Source: Cydia pomonella
Lineage: Eukaryota > Arthropoda > Insecta > Lepidoptera > Tortricidae
Length of the DNA stretch: 64,000 nt
Direction of reading: 5' to 3'
Assembly: GCF_033807575.1 (NCBI RefSeq)
Contig: NC_084728.1
Coordinates: 10,471,331-10,535,330 of the forward strand
Both the position numbers and the translations under genes were made by a program. Positions 1 through 10,541 of this stretch are shown piece by piece. The notes beneath the pieces are model-generated. The model was given only the letters and a program-made list of their open reading frames with translations. It made no database searches and was not told the DNA's origin. Numbering within the stretch: position 1 is the first letter of the stretch; every line of letters starts with the position of its first letter.

Positions 1-276
1 TGTAACTATAAATGAAGATTTTACTATGGTACTATTAGCGATGATAGACCTACAAGCCGATAGGTTAATAGTGAAATTAATATTTGAATAATAGCAACTG
101 CTTTTTTCCCCAACCTAGATGCAAACAATACACATAATTGCTCACTAATATCTAAAGAAACATACAAGTTAAGCATATAAATTAATCTGGTAGAAAACAA
201 GCGGTCTTATCGCTAAACAGTGATCTCTTCCAAATAACCTAACCTATCCATTTGAATATAGGCTTGCCTACTTGAA

Positions 277-588
277 GCGGTGGTGGCCGAGTGGATATGA
301 CGTCCGACTTTCAATCCGGTGGCAGGTTCAAAACCTGGCTCGTACCAATGAGTTTTTCGGAACTTATGTACGAAATATCATTTGATATTTACCACTAGCT
401 TTTCGGTGAAGGAAAACATCATGAGGAAACCTACATACATCTGCGAAGAAATTCAAAGGTGTATGTGAAGTCCCCAATCCGCATTGGGCTAGCGTGGGGA
501 CTATAGCCGGAGCCCTCTCGCACATGAGAGGAGGCCTGTGCCCAGCAGTGGGACGTATATAGGGTGAATTATTTTATTATTATTATTA
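277..588 (+). mobile_element. tRNA-derived SINE with (ATT)n tail
   Basis: Starts GCGGTGGTGGCCGAGTGG (pol III A box) with a B box GGTTCAAAACCTGG near 327, followed by a tRNA-unrelated body that ends in CAGCAGTGGGACGTATATAG and an ATT run. An 8-bp target duplication TACTTGAA flanks it (269-276 and 589-596). The 3' end resembles that of lepidopteran RTE LINEs, which may mobilise it. A second copy is at 46464-46772. Confidence 0.88.
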
Positions 589-628
589 TACTTGAATAAA
601 GAATTTCGAATGTTTATTTGTTTGTCAG

Positions 629-742
629 ATCGGCCGGTTCTCGGGCGAGGATGAAAACCACATCAACAAGAAGTTGCCGAAGGAGCTGCTCCTACGGATC
701 CTGTCGTACCTGGACGTCGTGTCGCTCTGCCGCTGCGCGCAG
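629..742 (+). CDS. FBXL20: FBXL20-like exon 1 of those visible: start of F-box
   Basis: Acceptor TTTGTCAG ends at 628 and donor GTATTG starts at 743. The exon is 114 nt, phase 0 at both ends, 38 codons. It encodes IGRFSGEDENHINKK, then LPKELLLRILSYLDVVSLC and RCAQ. The LPxELLLRIxSYLD block is the first helix of an F-box. No Met suits a start here, so this is not the first coding exon. A tRNA-type SINE ends 32 bp before the exon. Confidence 0.94.
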
Positions 743-1035
743 GTATTGGACATTTATATTACCTTCATCCTTTCGGTTGAGAAGGAGGCTGGCTCAACTG
801 TACTCTGCTGGAAAGAGCTGGAAGTCGCTCAAGTTCACGACAAATGGAGAATTCTTAGTTCTTAATGAGGAGTAGAGTCTGAGCGGAAAGAGAAGAGTCG
901 TGAAATGTAAGGGAGCTCGTACATTCTACGACCTCTTTTCGCACAGTCTCTAACAGAAATACATCATCATCATCAATTCATGATCGTCCTTTCATTTATA
1001 CTAAACTAAACCACTTCTAAACCATTAGGATTCAA

Positions 1036-1380
1036 CCTCCCCCGGAGATTGTGGTGCCGCTTTAATAGACTGAGAACGGGTCACGGTCGCTGCAATTACT
1101 TTCTGCATAAATGGGGGTGGAAGGACTCTGCAATGTGCGAGTGTGACGAAGAAGTCCAGACTATGGAGCATATAATTCAGCGATGTCCTCTGCACTCATA
1201 CTCGGGACCACCAGAGGACCTGCTGCGCCTAACACCCGACGCAATTGCGTGGCTGAACGCTCTGAATATTGACATTTAATTTTAATTGTAATGTAATTTT
1301 TATTCTGTGATATTTATGTAACTACCTATTTTTTGTATAAGCCATACGATTAAATAAATACTAAACTTAAACTACATAGT
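1036..1380 (+). mobile_element. LINE ORF2 C-terminal fragment
   Basis: An open frame to 1279 encodes RLRTGHGRCNYFLHKWG, then a zinc-knuckle-like C-E-C-x9-H-x4-C pattern. This is the usual tail after the RNase H region of insect Jockey/R1-type ORF2 proteins. An A/T-rich 3' end with AAATAAATA follows. It is strongly 5'-truncated and non-functional. Confidence 0.7.
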
Positions 1381-1567
1381 AACAACAAAACTTAGATTTG
1401 TTTGAAAATTACCGCGAAGCTTTATGTACCGCTTGAGATAACTAAGTTTGTGACCTTGCGGTAAAGTCACGTGTCTCATTCACGCAACATGGATCGGAGA
1501 GCCTTGGTTTCTACTATCAAGCCCTAAAAGTGTTGGAAGTATTTTACAGATGGCGCCAGCATAGGGT

Positions 1568-2160
1568 TTGCCTGTCAATCAATCAATCTTTAATTCAGAA
1601 AATAGGCCACAGGCGCACTTTTACATGTCAAATTTTTACAAGCAATAAAAAATCTTTTTTTTTAATTTTAATTAAAAAATTAAATTAAAAATTAAAAATA
1701 TTTAATTCGGACTCTGGTTCCATAATTTGTTAGTATAATACACACAATACACTTACGACTACAACACTGTACAATTTACTTTACAACTAGTGTTAGTGAC
1801 ATACATTACTTAAACCTAAACCTAATATCTCCGGGGAGAGGCGCGCACTGGGGCATGCATCTTATCCCAATAACGCATTATCGGGCAATCTTCCCGTTCA
1901 GCAAGTGAGCTCAAAATGCTGTTGGTGCTACCCAGAACTCTTCGCATCAAAGATGATATTCTGGTGCGTAAAATTGCGTGGAACCCCGGCACGCCCGCCG
2001 CCGCGAACATGCCGGACGCACTGCAATAGCGAGGGTGCCCCATCAGCATCCTGAACGCATTGTTGTATTGAACTTTCAATACATTGACGGCCCTCTGAGA
2101 ATAGCTAATCCACAGTGCACACGAGTAGAAGGATTTTAAGCCAAATCTCATAGAACTAAA
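1568..2160 (-). mobile_element. LINE ORF2 C-terminal fragment (minus)
   Basis: The minus frame 2151-1822 encodes LKVQYNNAFRMLMGHPRYCS, followed by a GMFAAAGVPGFHAILR stretch, typical of the post-RT region of lepidopteran non-LTR elements. The 3' end lies near 1570. Flanks 1549-1565 and 2161-2177 are exact inverted copies of each other (see findings). Confidence 0.75.
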
Positions 2161-2215
2161 CCTATGCTGGCGCCATCAATAAAAACCTGCTGACTTTATT
2201 TATCTTATACGGAGT

Positions 2216-2827
2216 TATACACGGTGTAACACGAGGAAACCGAAAGATTTAACAGTGTATTCCTGATCACATTTAGAGACTATAATGTCATATAAACTTT
2301 TCTGGATTGCGCCTAGTTTCAGAGTTAATACCAATAAAAAAAAAAACATCTTATTGTAACTTAGTGCAAAACGCCTTTTTGATGACGATGATGCCATTAT
2401 GGGGCGTAGTCTAAATATCCTTATTGATAGATGTCAAAAACTGACAAATAACCTTTGCAAAAACTAAGTTTTACAAAGAAAATCGACAATATTAATTTTC
2501 AGTGCCACTTTTACCGTAACATAAAATGTTATATTGTTGTTATCCTAAAGCACCCCAGAGGTGCAAAGGGCCTTCACAAGCTCGCGCCACGCCTTCCTAT
2601 CTTCAGCTCGTCCTCTGGCCTCGCTCCAGCTCAACCCGACCGCTCGTAACTCTCTTTGGACGGACCGTTACCAAGAGTGTACACTCTCTCTCTAAAATGT
2701 CATATACAAATACATTAAAGAAAAAAAAATTTTTTTTTTTTGCCGAAATTTACTTAAACTCATGTAACATTTTTTCCTTCTTTTGGCCTCAAAAATGCGT
2801 GGTTAAAATCTTGTTACACTGTGTATA
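2216..2827 (+). mobile_element. DNA element/MITE with TATACAC-type inverted ends
   Basis: Left end TATACACGGTGTAACACGAGG-like (2216 on) and right end TTGTTACACTGTGTATA (2811-2827) are inverted copies. Shorter relatives lie at 36847-37042 and, decayed, at 58201-58550, sharing internal CATGTAACATTTTTTCCTTC and GCGTGGTTAAAA. No transposase frame. It ends 42 bp before FBXL20-like exon 2. Confidence 0.72.
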
Positions 2828-2869
2828 CTCAATTCTCTTTGCCCAGTGTAATGTTTGTTTGCTCTGTAG

Positions 2870-2953
2870 GTATCCAAGCTATGGAATATTCTGGCTCTCG
2901 ACGGGTCCAACTGGCAGCGGATAGACCTCTTCGAGTTCCAGAGAGACGTCGAG
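2870..2953 (+). CDS. FBXL20: FBXL20-like exon 2: rest of F-box
   Basis: Acceptor GCTCTGTAG ends at 2869 and donor GTAAGA starts at 2954. It is 84 nt, phase 0/0, and encodes VSKLWNILALDGSNWQRIDL then FEFQRDVE. W-N-x-L-A-x-D-G-S-N-W is the classic second half of an F-box of this family. The right end of a DNA element with inverted ends (2216-2827) lies 42 bp upstream. Confidence 0.95.
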
Positions 2954-3544
2954 GTAAGAAAATAAATAAATATTATAGGATATTATTCGCGTTCTGTACA
3001 TCGCTGTACACCTGCAGCCTGTGGACTCGGTACACGCAATAGTACATTATTGCAGAGGCCGGGAAACACGTAGATTTATATTGGGTAAACGTGTAGTTCA
3101 GGGCATTATATTTTAGTCATTGAATTATGAACAGGCTCGAGCAAGGGTGTATGGAGCTAGAAGAGCCTGAGGGGTCTTGCTATTCTGGACATCTTATTTG
3201 TATTAAATGAAAGTGCTCGGTTTACACGTTTATAATATTCCTTGAGTTAGCGATTTTAATATAATGAACATGAGCTTGTAACTAAAAAACCGAAATAAAA
3301 TGAACATAATATAGGTATTTGACATGAAAGATTACGGCTTACCATAGATACAATTTATTTTAATCTCCATGTTGACTTCAGTAAAGGGCTCCACAGACCT
3401 TGCAATAAATCGCAGTGCGGTTTTAGATACTTTGCCGACTAAGTAGCCTTCAATTGATCTATCTTTTTGGCGAACCGCGAGTTCTCCGTTCGGGGCGTAT
3501 TACTAGTTAATTAAGTTTAATTGACTATTTTTGTTTGATCCCAG

Positions 3545-3652
3545 GGTCCCGTGATAGAGAACATATCGCAGCGTTGCGGCGGGTTCCTCCGTCAGCTGTC
3601 GCTCCGTGGATGCGAGAGTATAGCTGATGGCTCTATGAAGACCCTCGCACAG
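3545..3652 (+). CDS. FBXL20: FBXL20-like exon 3: first LRR
   Basis: Acceptor GATCCCAG ends at 3544 and donor GTACAC starts at 3653. It is 108 nt, phase 0/0, 36 codons. It encodes an IxxRCGGFLRxLSLRGC stretch, the typical first CC-type LRR of FBXL20. The donor is weaker than its neighbours (CAG|GTACAC). Confidence 0.94.
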
Positions 3653-3973
3653 GTACACGAGGATTATCGGATATATTATGTACGAATGGAGCGTCAATCG
3701 AACATGATATCCATCGTATTGCCAATTTTTAGAACAGTTGAGAGTTTAAATTCGTTCCAAGTTACCCAAGTTATGTATACAGGGTGTTTATTTAGTCACC
3801 TGCAATATTTTACGGGCTGAATGCCACGGACCACAGAGCAACATAGACTATGTGCATAATTTCAGTTTAGACACTTTGGTGACGTGGCGTCCGTGACAGC
3901 TTTTGTGTTTGACACGGCGTCGAAAACGTTATAGAATCATTTGAAATTGTTTTTAATATATAATATGTTTCAG

Positions 3974-4071
3974 TCGTGCCCAAATATCGAAGATTTGAAC
4001 TTGAACAAATGTAAGAAGCTCACCGATCAGACCTGCCAGGCACTCGGCAGAAGATGCAGCAAGCTACAGAG
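3974..4071 (+). CDS. FBXL20: FBXL20-like exon 4: LRR
   Basis: Acceptor ATGTTTCAG ends at 3973 and donor GTCAGT starts at 4072. It is 98 nt, entering in phase 0 and leaving two bases (AG) for the next exon, which give Arg with its first base. It encodes SCPNIEDLNLNKCKKLTDQT and CQALGRRCSKLQ, an N-x-E-x-L-N-L-x-x-C LRR. Confidence 0.94.
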
Positions 4072-4171
4072 GTCAGTATCCTTCAACTTGCCCGTTGCAT
4101 CATAGAGCATGGAGTCTACGACAACCTGATCCCAATAATTCATTCATTCGCGGTATCAAAAGATTTTTTTT

Positions 4172-4514
4172 TCTTCTTCTTCCTCGCGTTGTCCCGGCAT
4201 TTTGCCACGGCTCATGGGAGCCTGGGGTCCGCTTGACAACTAATCCCAAGATTTGGCGTAGGCACTAGTTTTTACGAAAGCGACTGCCATCTGACCTTCC
4301 AACCCAGAGGGTAAACTAGGCTTTGTTGGGATTAGTCCGGTTTCCTCACGATGTTTTCCTTCACCGAAAAGCGACTGGTAAATATCGAATGATATTTCGT
4401 ACATAAGTTCCGAAAAACTCATTGGTACGAGCCGGGGTTTGAACCCGCGACCTCCGGATTGCAAGTCGCACGCTCTTACTGCTAGGCCACCAGCGCTTCC
4501 TCAAATCATTTTTC
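4172..4514 (-). mobile_element. tRNA-derived SINE (minus)
   Basis: Read on the minus strand it has a tRNA-like head (GGTGGCCTAGCAGTAAGAG; B box GGGTTCAAACCCCGG), the shared AAACATCGTGAGGAAACC body and a GAGCCGTGGCAAAATGCCGG tail ending in GAAGAAGAAG. An 18-bp target duplication ATCAAAAGATTTTTTTTT flanks it (4155-4172 and 4515-4532). It is in intron 4. A 3' fragment of the same family is at 34767-34835. Confidence 0.88.
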
Positions 4515-4781
4515 ATCAAAAGATTTTTTTTTATTGTTTTTTTATTTTATTTATTGGAGAAACAACAGAAGTATGCGACAGGATAATAAGTTACATTGTT
4601 GAGTAAATATATTATTGAGTTGAACACTTACTTCCTTAAACGCTCTCACTAAAAAAAATTATTAAAATAAACGGACTTAACTAAAAAGTATGTTTACATA
4701 CAAGTTTACCAAGTGTGACCACGCATATGTGTATTTACAATATATCGTCACCCCAGTTCACAATCGTAATAAGTACGCGGA

Positions 4782-5215
4782 AAATTTGGTCGGTCTATAG
4801 ACCTTTTGTTAGCGCACTATGGTAAAATTGCAACAAAATTTGGTCGTAGTATAGACCTTTTGTTAGCGCACTATGGTACTAATTGCAACAAAATTTGGTC
4901 GTAGTATAGACCTTTTGTTTGTGTACTATCGTACTAATTGCAACAAAATTTGGTCGTAGTATAGACCTTTTGTTTGTGTACATTCGTACTAATTGCAACA
5001 AAATTTGGTCGTAGTATAGACCTTTTGTTTGTGTACTATCCTACTATTTGCTACAAAATTTGGTCGTAATATAGACCTTTTGTTGGCCCACGTTACCAAT
5101 TGCAACCAAATTTGGTCGTAATATAGACCCTTTGTTAGCGCACTATGGAACTAATTGCAACAAAATTTGGTCGTAATATAGAACTTTTGTTAGCGCACAA
5201 AATTTGGTTGAAACA
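4782..5215 (+). repeat. 55-bp minisatellite, about 7.5 copies
   Basis: Unit contains AAAATTTGGTCGTAGTATAG and ACCTTTTGTTAGCGCACTAT. Copy phase points (CAACAAAATTT) are at 4831, 4886, 4941, 4996, 5051, 5103 and 5158, so the period is 55 bp with one 52-bp unit. Copies differ by a few bases. In intron 4. Confidence 0.93.
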
Positions 5216-5353
5216 TATTGTGCTGAAGCGATCGACATCAAAATCAAACTGATTTGTTAATATTTACTCAGTGAAAACCGTTTTCTCCCGAAATGGGATT
5301 TTATAGAAAACGTACCGTTTTTTCGTTAGGATCGCAAGCTATTCTTCCCTCTT
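5214..5353 (+). repeat. interspersed repeat next to exon 5
   Basis: GCTGAAGCGATCGACATCAA followed by ACCGTTTTCTCCCGAAATGG recurs at 39069-39210 and, in part, at 26703-26805. It is not coding. The class is unknown. Confidence 0.75.
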
Positions 5354-5392
5354 AATGAAATAGTTTTCTTGACGTCTTCTGTGTACTTGCAG

Positions 5393-5459
5393 AATAAACC
5401 TGGACTCCTGTCCCAGCATGTCGGACATATCACTGAAAGCACTATCGGATGGTTGCCCG
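5393..5459 (+). CDS. FBXL20: FBXL20-like exon 5: LRR
   Basis: Acceptor GTACTTGCAG ends at 5392 and donor GTAAGT starts at 5460. At 67 nt it completes the split Arg codon and encodes INLDSCPSMSDISLKALSDG then CP, ending in phase 0. An interspersed repeat occupies 5214-5353 and stops 39 bp before the exon. Confidence 0.94.
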
Positions 5460-5629
5460 GTAAGTTACTATAACTAATATTTTTGATATGATGGAATGTG
5501 GATGCACCTGGTGCTTTAGCCAAATGATAATCATTTATAGAGAATGCTAATCTAAAGATAAATTATTATTTTTTTAACACTTTACCGAGGGTATACAGTA
5601 TGGGGTTCTTCAAAAAAGGAGTGTACAGG

Positions 5630-6020
5630 TTTTTAAAGGGTCGGCAACGCGCATGTGGGAGAATCAACTTTTTAGCGTCACTCGTTGCCATGGTTACGAT
5701 TAGTTGTCCAGGGGACAAAAGTTCATTGAAATACTGATTTTATGGTACTTAAATGTATCAAAATTGCGTTTTTGTGGTCGTTATAACCATTGTCCATAAT
5801 GGGCCCCCTACTAAGCATGTTAATTGAACGGCATACAACGTCTCTTCAAACAAACTGTGCCACTGTTGTCCCTTGGACAACGGGACAGGATAACAAAACA
5901 AAAAAAGTTGATTCACCCATGTAATACCTCTGGAGTTGCAGGTGTCTATAGGCTACGGTGACTGCTTACCATCAGGCGGGCCGTCTGCTTGTTTGCCACC
6001 GACGTGGTATAAAAATAAAA
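5630..6020 (+). mobile_element. retroposed repeat (GCATGTAA / CCACCGACGTGGTATAAAA type), interrupted
   Basis: The fragment before 5657 and after 5918 matches sequences at 51000-51330 and 62347-62712: CGGCAACGCGCATGTAAC, CTCTGGAGTTGCAGG and a GTTTGCCACCGACGTAGTAT end followed by an A run. It is probably the 3' tail of a LINE or a SINE using that tail. Confidence 0.7.
5657..5918 (+). mobile_element. 262-bp MITE, copy 1, nested in another repeat
   Basis: Inverted ends GGGAGAATCAACTTTTT and AAAAAGTTGATTCACCC. A 4-bp target duplication ATGT is at 5653-5656 and 5919-5922. It splits an older repeat (GGGTCGGCAACGCGCATG | TAATACCTCTGGAGTTGCAG), so the empty site is visible in other copies of that repeat. 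Almost identical to copy 2. No transposase frame. Superfamily unresolved. Confidence 0.92.
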
Positions 6021-6022
6021 AA

Positions 6023-6150
6023 AACTTTGACCGCCAAGACGTCAACTGACGCGCCCGGCGACAGCCGAATATCAACCTTAGTGCACACCGACAAGGTTCA
6101 CTATGACGCGCCGCGCCCGGTAGGCGTGGCAGTTAAAGGGTCAATGTAAT
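6023..6150 (+). mobile_element. decayed piggyBac-like MITE
   Basis: Matches the 119-bp family seen intact at 21829-21947 and 61229-61347 (TTTGACCGCCAAGACGTCAA; ATATCAACCTTAGTG; CCGACAAGGTTCA). The terminal TTAA sites have decayed. Confidence 0.75.
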
Positions 6151-7226
6151 TAACAGTGATCGGGGTTTTAGATGCCACACTGCGGTATATAAATAAAAAG
6201 AATTTATTGTCGTAAAATAAAACATTATATCAAGTTAAAATAGTAATATGGATATGGTTGACTGGAAGAGATCCCTTATGGGGATAAGTTCGCCTTTGTA
6301 CAATGCCAACATTTTTGACGTGACAATGTCTTATAATTCGATGGAGCCGGCTGCACGCACGAAAAAACATGACTCATGCGGCGTTACCTCGCTCTGAGGC
6401 GTTCCATTTAAGGCTTGAAGTGCAAGCGAGAGCGCGCAACGAGCGACAAAGAGGCACAATCGGCCTCCGCGTTCGGCAGCAATTGTATTTATGCGTACAA
6501 ATAAATGTAACTTGATCAATTCAATTGTGATTTCCATTTACCTCCTTCTCTATATCCATACAAAATATCTATCAAACAAATAAAATTAAAATTTTCTTTT
6601 GAAAAATGATACCATTCCATCAGTATTTTCTTATGACGTTGTCACGTTCAACTATCGTCAGTAAACCGACTTTTTTTTTTGTATCTTTACCTGTCCCTTA
6701 TGTACAATAAAGTGTTTACATACATACATTCGCCTTTAAGGCCGCGATACCTGTTAAACTGCTCGAAAAAAACGTTTTTTTAGTGTAGATAACATATTTA
6801 TACAATATACGACATTAAATAAGCAGTTATTGAGGGCATTCGCCCCGATAGGCAAACAAATCCCGATAACTGGTAATTAAGTATACGTTAGAATGTTCCA
6901 CTTATCTATGGAGAAAAAAAAGTTGTGATATTTTTCCTGTCTTCGCTCAAAAATCGATTCTCCCCACTCTAAAAATTATTTATTTCGGTTTTCAAAGGAA
7001 TCGAATATCTTTTAAAGGTTGCATAAATTTAAAAGGTAGAGATAAAACCCCATAGATTGCATGAAAATTAACTGTGTTAAAAATAACAAAATATAATGAA
7101 CTGATAAAATCGAATGAAGACTGAATTTTGCGTCTAGAACACGATAAAAGCACTTTTCCTTCGGAAACGAACTGAAAAATCTTAATTATAAAATTTATCG
7201 AGTAACCAAATTCCAAGTTTACTACT
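6151..7226 (+). other. intron 5, no gene recognised
   Basis: AT-rich. 6230-6310 carries a LINE-tail motif (GATCCCTTATGGGGATAAGT, TCGCCTTTGTACAAT) also seen at 23735-23790. No coding frame of interest. Confidence 0.6.
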
Positions 7227-7230
7227 AATT

Positions 7231-7493
7231 GGGAGAATCAACTTTTTAGCGTCACTATTTGCCATGGTTACGATTAGTTGTCCAGGGGACAAAAGTTCAT
7301 TGAAATACTGATTTTATGCTACTTAAATGTATCAAAACGCAAGTTTTTGTGGTCTTTATAACCAATGTCCATAATGGGCCCCCTACTAAGCATGTTAATA
7401 GAACGGCATACAACGTCTCTTCAAACAAACTGTGCCACTGTTGTCCCTTGGACAACGGGACAGGATAACAAAACAAAAAAAGTTGATTCACCC
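7231..7493 (+). mobile_element. 263-bp MITE, copy 2
   Basis: Same family as 5657-5918, same orientation, same intron. A 4-bp target duplication AATT is at 7227-7230 and 7494-7497. The high similarity of the two copies indicates recent activity. Confidence 0.92.
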
Positions 7494-7499
7494 AATTAT

Positions 7500-7700
7500 A
7501 AAATTTCTTTATATGTTCAGTATCAGTAGAAGGTTCAGTATCACACTACTCTCCGCTTTGATGTTAGCTGCTTAAACCATTTTCTACCCTATCCCACTTC
7601 TCGAACACTTTTGGAATCTTTCGCTTGCTCGGGTATCAATATTAGCACGAGCGGTTAAGCAACAACTTTGCCCCCTTGTAAAACAAATATGTAAATACGA
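7500..7700 (+). repeat. interspersed repeat, CTCGGGTATCAAT type
   Basis: TTGGAATCTTTCGCTTGCTC and AACTTTGCCCCCTTGTAAAA recur at 52215-52350; a longer version of the same family lies at 48130-48510. Class unknown. Confidence 0.7.
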
Positions 7701-7810
7701 GTATTATCAGTGAGAATAAGAATTCGAGCGAAGTTAGTCAAGTTAGATGAAAATCGAAAATGTAGATATATATATAATTTTTAATGAATTTATGAAAGTG
7801 TATGGTTTAG

Positions 7811-7913
7811 CTCCTGACGCACGTGAACGTGTCGTGGTGCCAGTCCATCACGGAGAACGGCGTGGAGGCGCTGGCTAGGGGCTGTCCCAAACTGAAGAGC
7901 TTCATCTGCAGAG
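7811..7913 (+). CDS. FBXL20: FBXL20-like exon 6: LRR
   Basis: Acceptor TATGGTTTAG ends at 7810 and donor GTAAGT starts at 7914. It is 103 nt and encodes LLTHVNVSWCQSITENGVEA, LARGCPKLKSFICR plus one base of Gly. HVNVSWCxxIT corresponds to the QLNISWC repeat of vertebrate FBXL20. It is followed by the largest intron (14,525 bp). Confidence 0.95.
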
Positions 7914-8032
7914 GTAAGTACCAGTGGCATAACTATATTGAGTGTAGTGGCCAACTCACTGAAGAGACGCATTTGTGGCATTTTGCCATTACAAATACAA
8001 ATAATTTATTAATAAGTATTGTACAGTGGTAG

Positions 8033-8310
8033 CTCAGACGACCGGTTTGGCCTAGTGGGTAGTGACCCTGCCTACGTAGCTGATGGTCCCGGGTTCAAAT
8101 CCTGGTAAGGGCATTTATTCGTGTGATGAGCATGGATATTTGTTCCTGAGTCATGGGTGAATTCTATGTATTTAAGTATTTATAAATATTTATATATTAT
8201 ATATATCGTTGTCTAAGTACCCTCAACACAAGCCTTATTGAGCTTACTGTGGGACTTAGTCAATTTGTGGAATAATGTCCTATAATATTTATTTATTTAT
8301 TTATTTAACG
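8033..8310 (+). mobile_element. tRNA-derived SINE, second family
   Basis: A box TGGCCTAGTGGGTAGTGACC and B box GGGTTCAAATCCTGG, then AGGGCATTTATTCGTGTGAT and GTGGGACTTAGTCAATTTGT, ending in (ATTT)n. A minus-strand copy is at 49686-49962. Confidence 0.88.
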
Positions 8311-8387
8311 ATTAAGGATAAGGGAAAACTTTGATTCAGTTTTATCAATAGAAAATTGTGTCCCACCGGGTTGCCTGATATCAAAGT

Positions 8388-8480
8388 GAATTTGAAATAG
8401 AGGTGGATTGTCAAATAAAACTTTGTAGCCACAGTAAATTTATATAAGCCATGTTTCGACACATGAATAAAACTTTTAGA
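8388..8480 (+). mobile_element. end fragment of the foldback MITE family
   Basis: AGAGGTGGATTGTC, AACTTTGTAGCCACAGTAAA and TTCGACACATGA match the left end of the complete member at 35858-36240. Confidence 0.75.
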
Positions 8481-9394
8481 ATTCTTTTTCTTCTTCTTTA
8501 TTATGTATTTTTAGGGTTCCGTAGCCAAATGGCAAAAAACGGAACCCTTATAGATCCGTCATGTCCGTCAGTCTGTCCGATTATGTCATGTAATTTCATA
8601 GCCTGACTAAACTCTACTACAAAAGCTTTGTAAGCTGAAATACTGTTACTTTCCTCAACTCTATTGAAAACTTTGGAAAGTAATACTGAAATTTAGTAAA
8701 TAAGGGTCTAGGCTATAGGGGATGAAGTATAAAATAAACAAGGTATTAAATGCTAATAAATTTGATTTATTGCATTAAAATTGATTGAGTATGATTCAAT
8801 AATTTATGAACTCTATATCCAATGAAGTCTGATTAGGACCCATTCGGATATACCGCCTTGATTGCTAGGGCCAAATACCTAAGTCAGGAAAACAAGACGG
8901 AACAAAAACCTGACTGCCCAATTTAACCTGTACACAAACATAACAAAATATGCCACAGATAAAGACAAATTAAAACCTCATTTAAATTAGGTATGGCGTG
9001 ATCATTTAGTGGTAAATATAGACCAACATCATGATAAATAACAACCCAAGCTCTCTGAGGTGTGAGACATGTTACATGATAAAATAAAATCTGAAATATG
9101 TTCCAACAAGCACAAAACATATCCGTTCTTAAAGAAAGACGAATATTAAACCATGTCAATAAAATGAAACACTATTTTAAGTGCATTGAACCAATAGGAA
9201 ATTATAAAATCCTATCAAAAATTATTGAATATTATTTACAAGACTACTATAATAAACCCTACCTTCTTCCTATAAAATGCCATTGTGGGATACATCATGA
9301 GTTCAAAATATTCCTACTTTAGGATAAAGAAAATTATGAAACAAGAAGTTGTAGCAAGTTCTATTAATAATATATAAGGATTACTAATATGCTC

Positions 9395-10455
9395 AGATAT
9401 AAATAAAGATATGTTAGCACTTATGTTGTGATTGACGTATTGATAATGTATTCATAAATGTGTTATAAAGATCGACCGGGTGAAGTCTGGCTTCTCACAA
9501 CTGTATTACTTTAATTAGTATACTGTAAAATAGCTGGTTGCAGTCAACTATAAGGCAACCTTTTGGATCTCATAAAATTATCATGCATACGCCGCTCTAT
9601 GGACAACTCGCTAATATGTCAAGCCGCAAATCCCACGTGAAATGTTTCCATAGGTAAGTCACTTGGACCTTGCACCGTCTGCAGTACCTGAGGCATGTAG
9701 CCTAATGGAATATTACACGTAAGGTTCAGACTATCAAGTACTGAAACCGGGATAATAGTAAATAAATGACATGAGTGACCAAGAACGAAAATATACAAGA
9801 CAATGATATAAGCGTTGCCCCTAATATCATGAGATCAGCCATTTTACTAAATTATCATATGCAACGTCACGCAAAGAGTAAGACTGTTAATTAAATTAAA
9901 AGCCAGTTGGATTAAGATTTGATACCTTTTGATCAAATATAAGTAAAGATGTATTAGTACTTATGATAACACATTCATAAATACGCTATAAAATTAGGTA
10001 GGATCGACGGGGTGTAGTCTGGCTTCACACAACTTTATCACCTTAATATACTGTAAAATAAAATAGCTGGTTGCAATCAACTATAAGGCAACCTTTTGAA
10101 TCTCATAAAACTATCATGCATACACCGCTCTATGGACAACTCCCTAATATGTCGAGCCGCAAATCCCACGTGAAATGTTTCCATAGGTAAGTCACTTGGA
10201 CCTTGCACCGTCTGCAGTACCTGAGGCATGTAGCCTGATGGAATATTACACGTAAGGTTCAGACTATCAAGTACTGAAACCGGGATAATAGTAAATAAAT
10301 GACATGAGTGACCAAGAACGAAAATATACAAGACAATGATATAAGCGTTGCCCCTAATATCATGAGATCAGCCATTTTACTAAATTATCATATGCGACAT
10401 CTCGCAAAGAGTACAACTGTTAATTAAATTAAAAGCCAGTCGGTTTAGGATTTGA
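9395..10455 (+). repeat. two tandem copies of a 535-bp sequence
   Basis: Copy A is about 9395-9932 and copy B about 9934-10455. Both carry AGCTGGTTGCA, CAAATCCCACGTGAAATG, CTTGCACCGTCTGCAGTACC and AGCCATTTTACTAAATTATC with about 5% divergence. Neither has a convincing gene; the minus frame 10331-10077 (84 codons) is not recognised. The LINE at 10463 begins at the end of copy B. Confidence 0.88.
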
Positions 10456-10541
10456 TACCTTCAGTCTCGCCGCGAGCGCGCTAGCGACAGGTCGTGACAT
10501 TTATGACCCGTAAGTGCGCGTGCGCAAATTAATTGTACACA

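Larger units (their letters stand above)
743..2869 (+). other. FBXL20-like intron 1
   Basis: Contains two LINE 3' fragments (1036-1380 and 1568-2160) and a DNA element (2216-2827). The remainder (743-1035, 1381-1567) shows nothing recognisable. Confidence 0.7.

Noticed and set aside
277..360. tRNA gene (also at 8045, 46468, and minus strand near 4490 and 49950)
   Set aside because: A and B boxes are present, but the sequence runs into long SINE bodies with target duplications, and the cloverleaf is degenerate.
4755..5220. Origin or centromeric satellite
   Set aside because: Only about 430 bp long, confined to one intron and with diverged units; a local minisatellite is enough.
8923..9322. 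Overlapping 78- and 74-codon frames on opposite strands
   Set aside because: No domain, no splice context and ordinary AT-rich composition.
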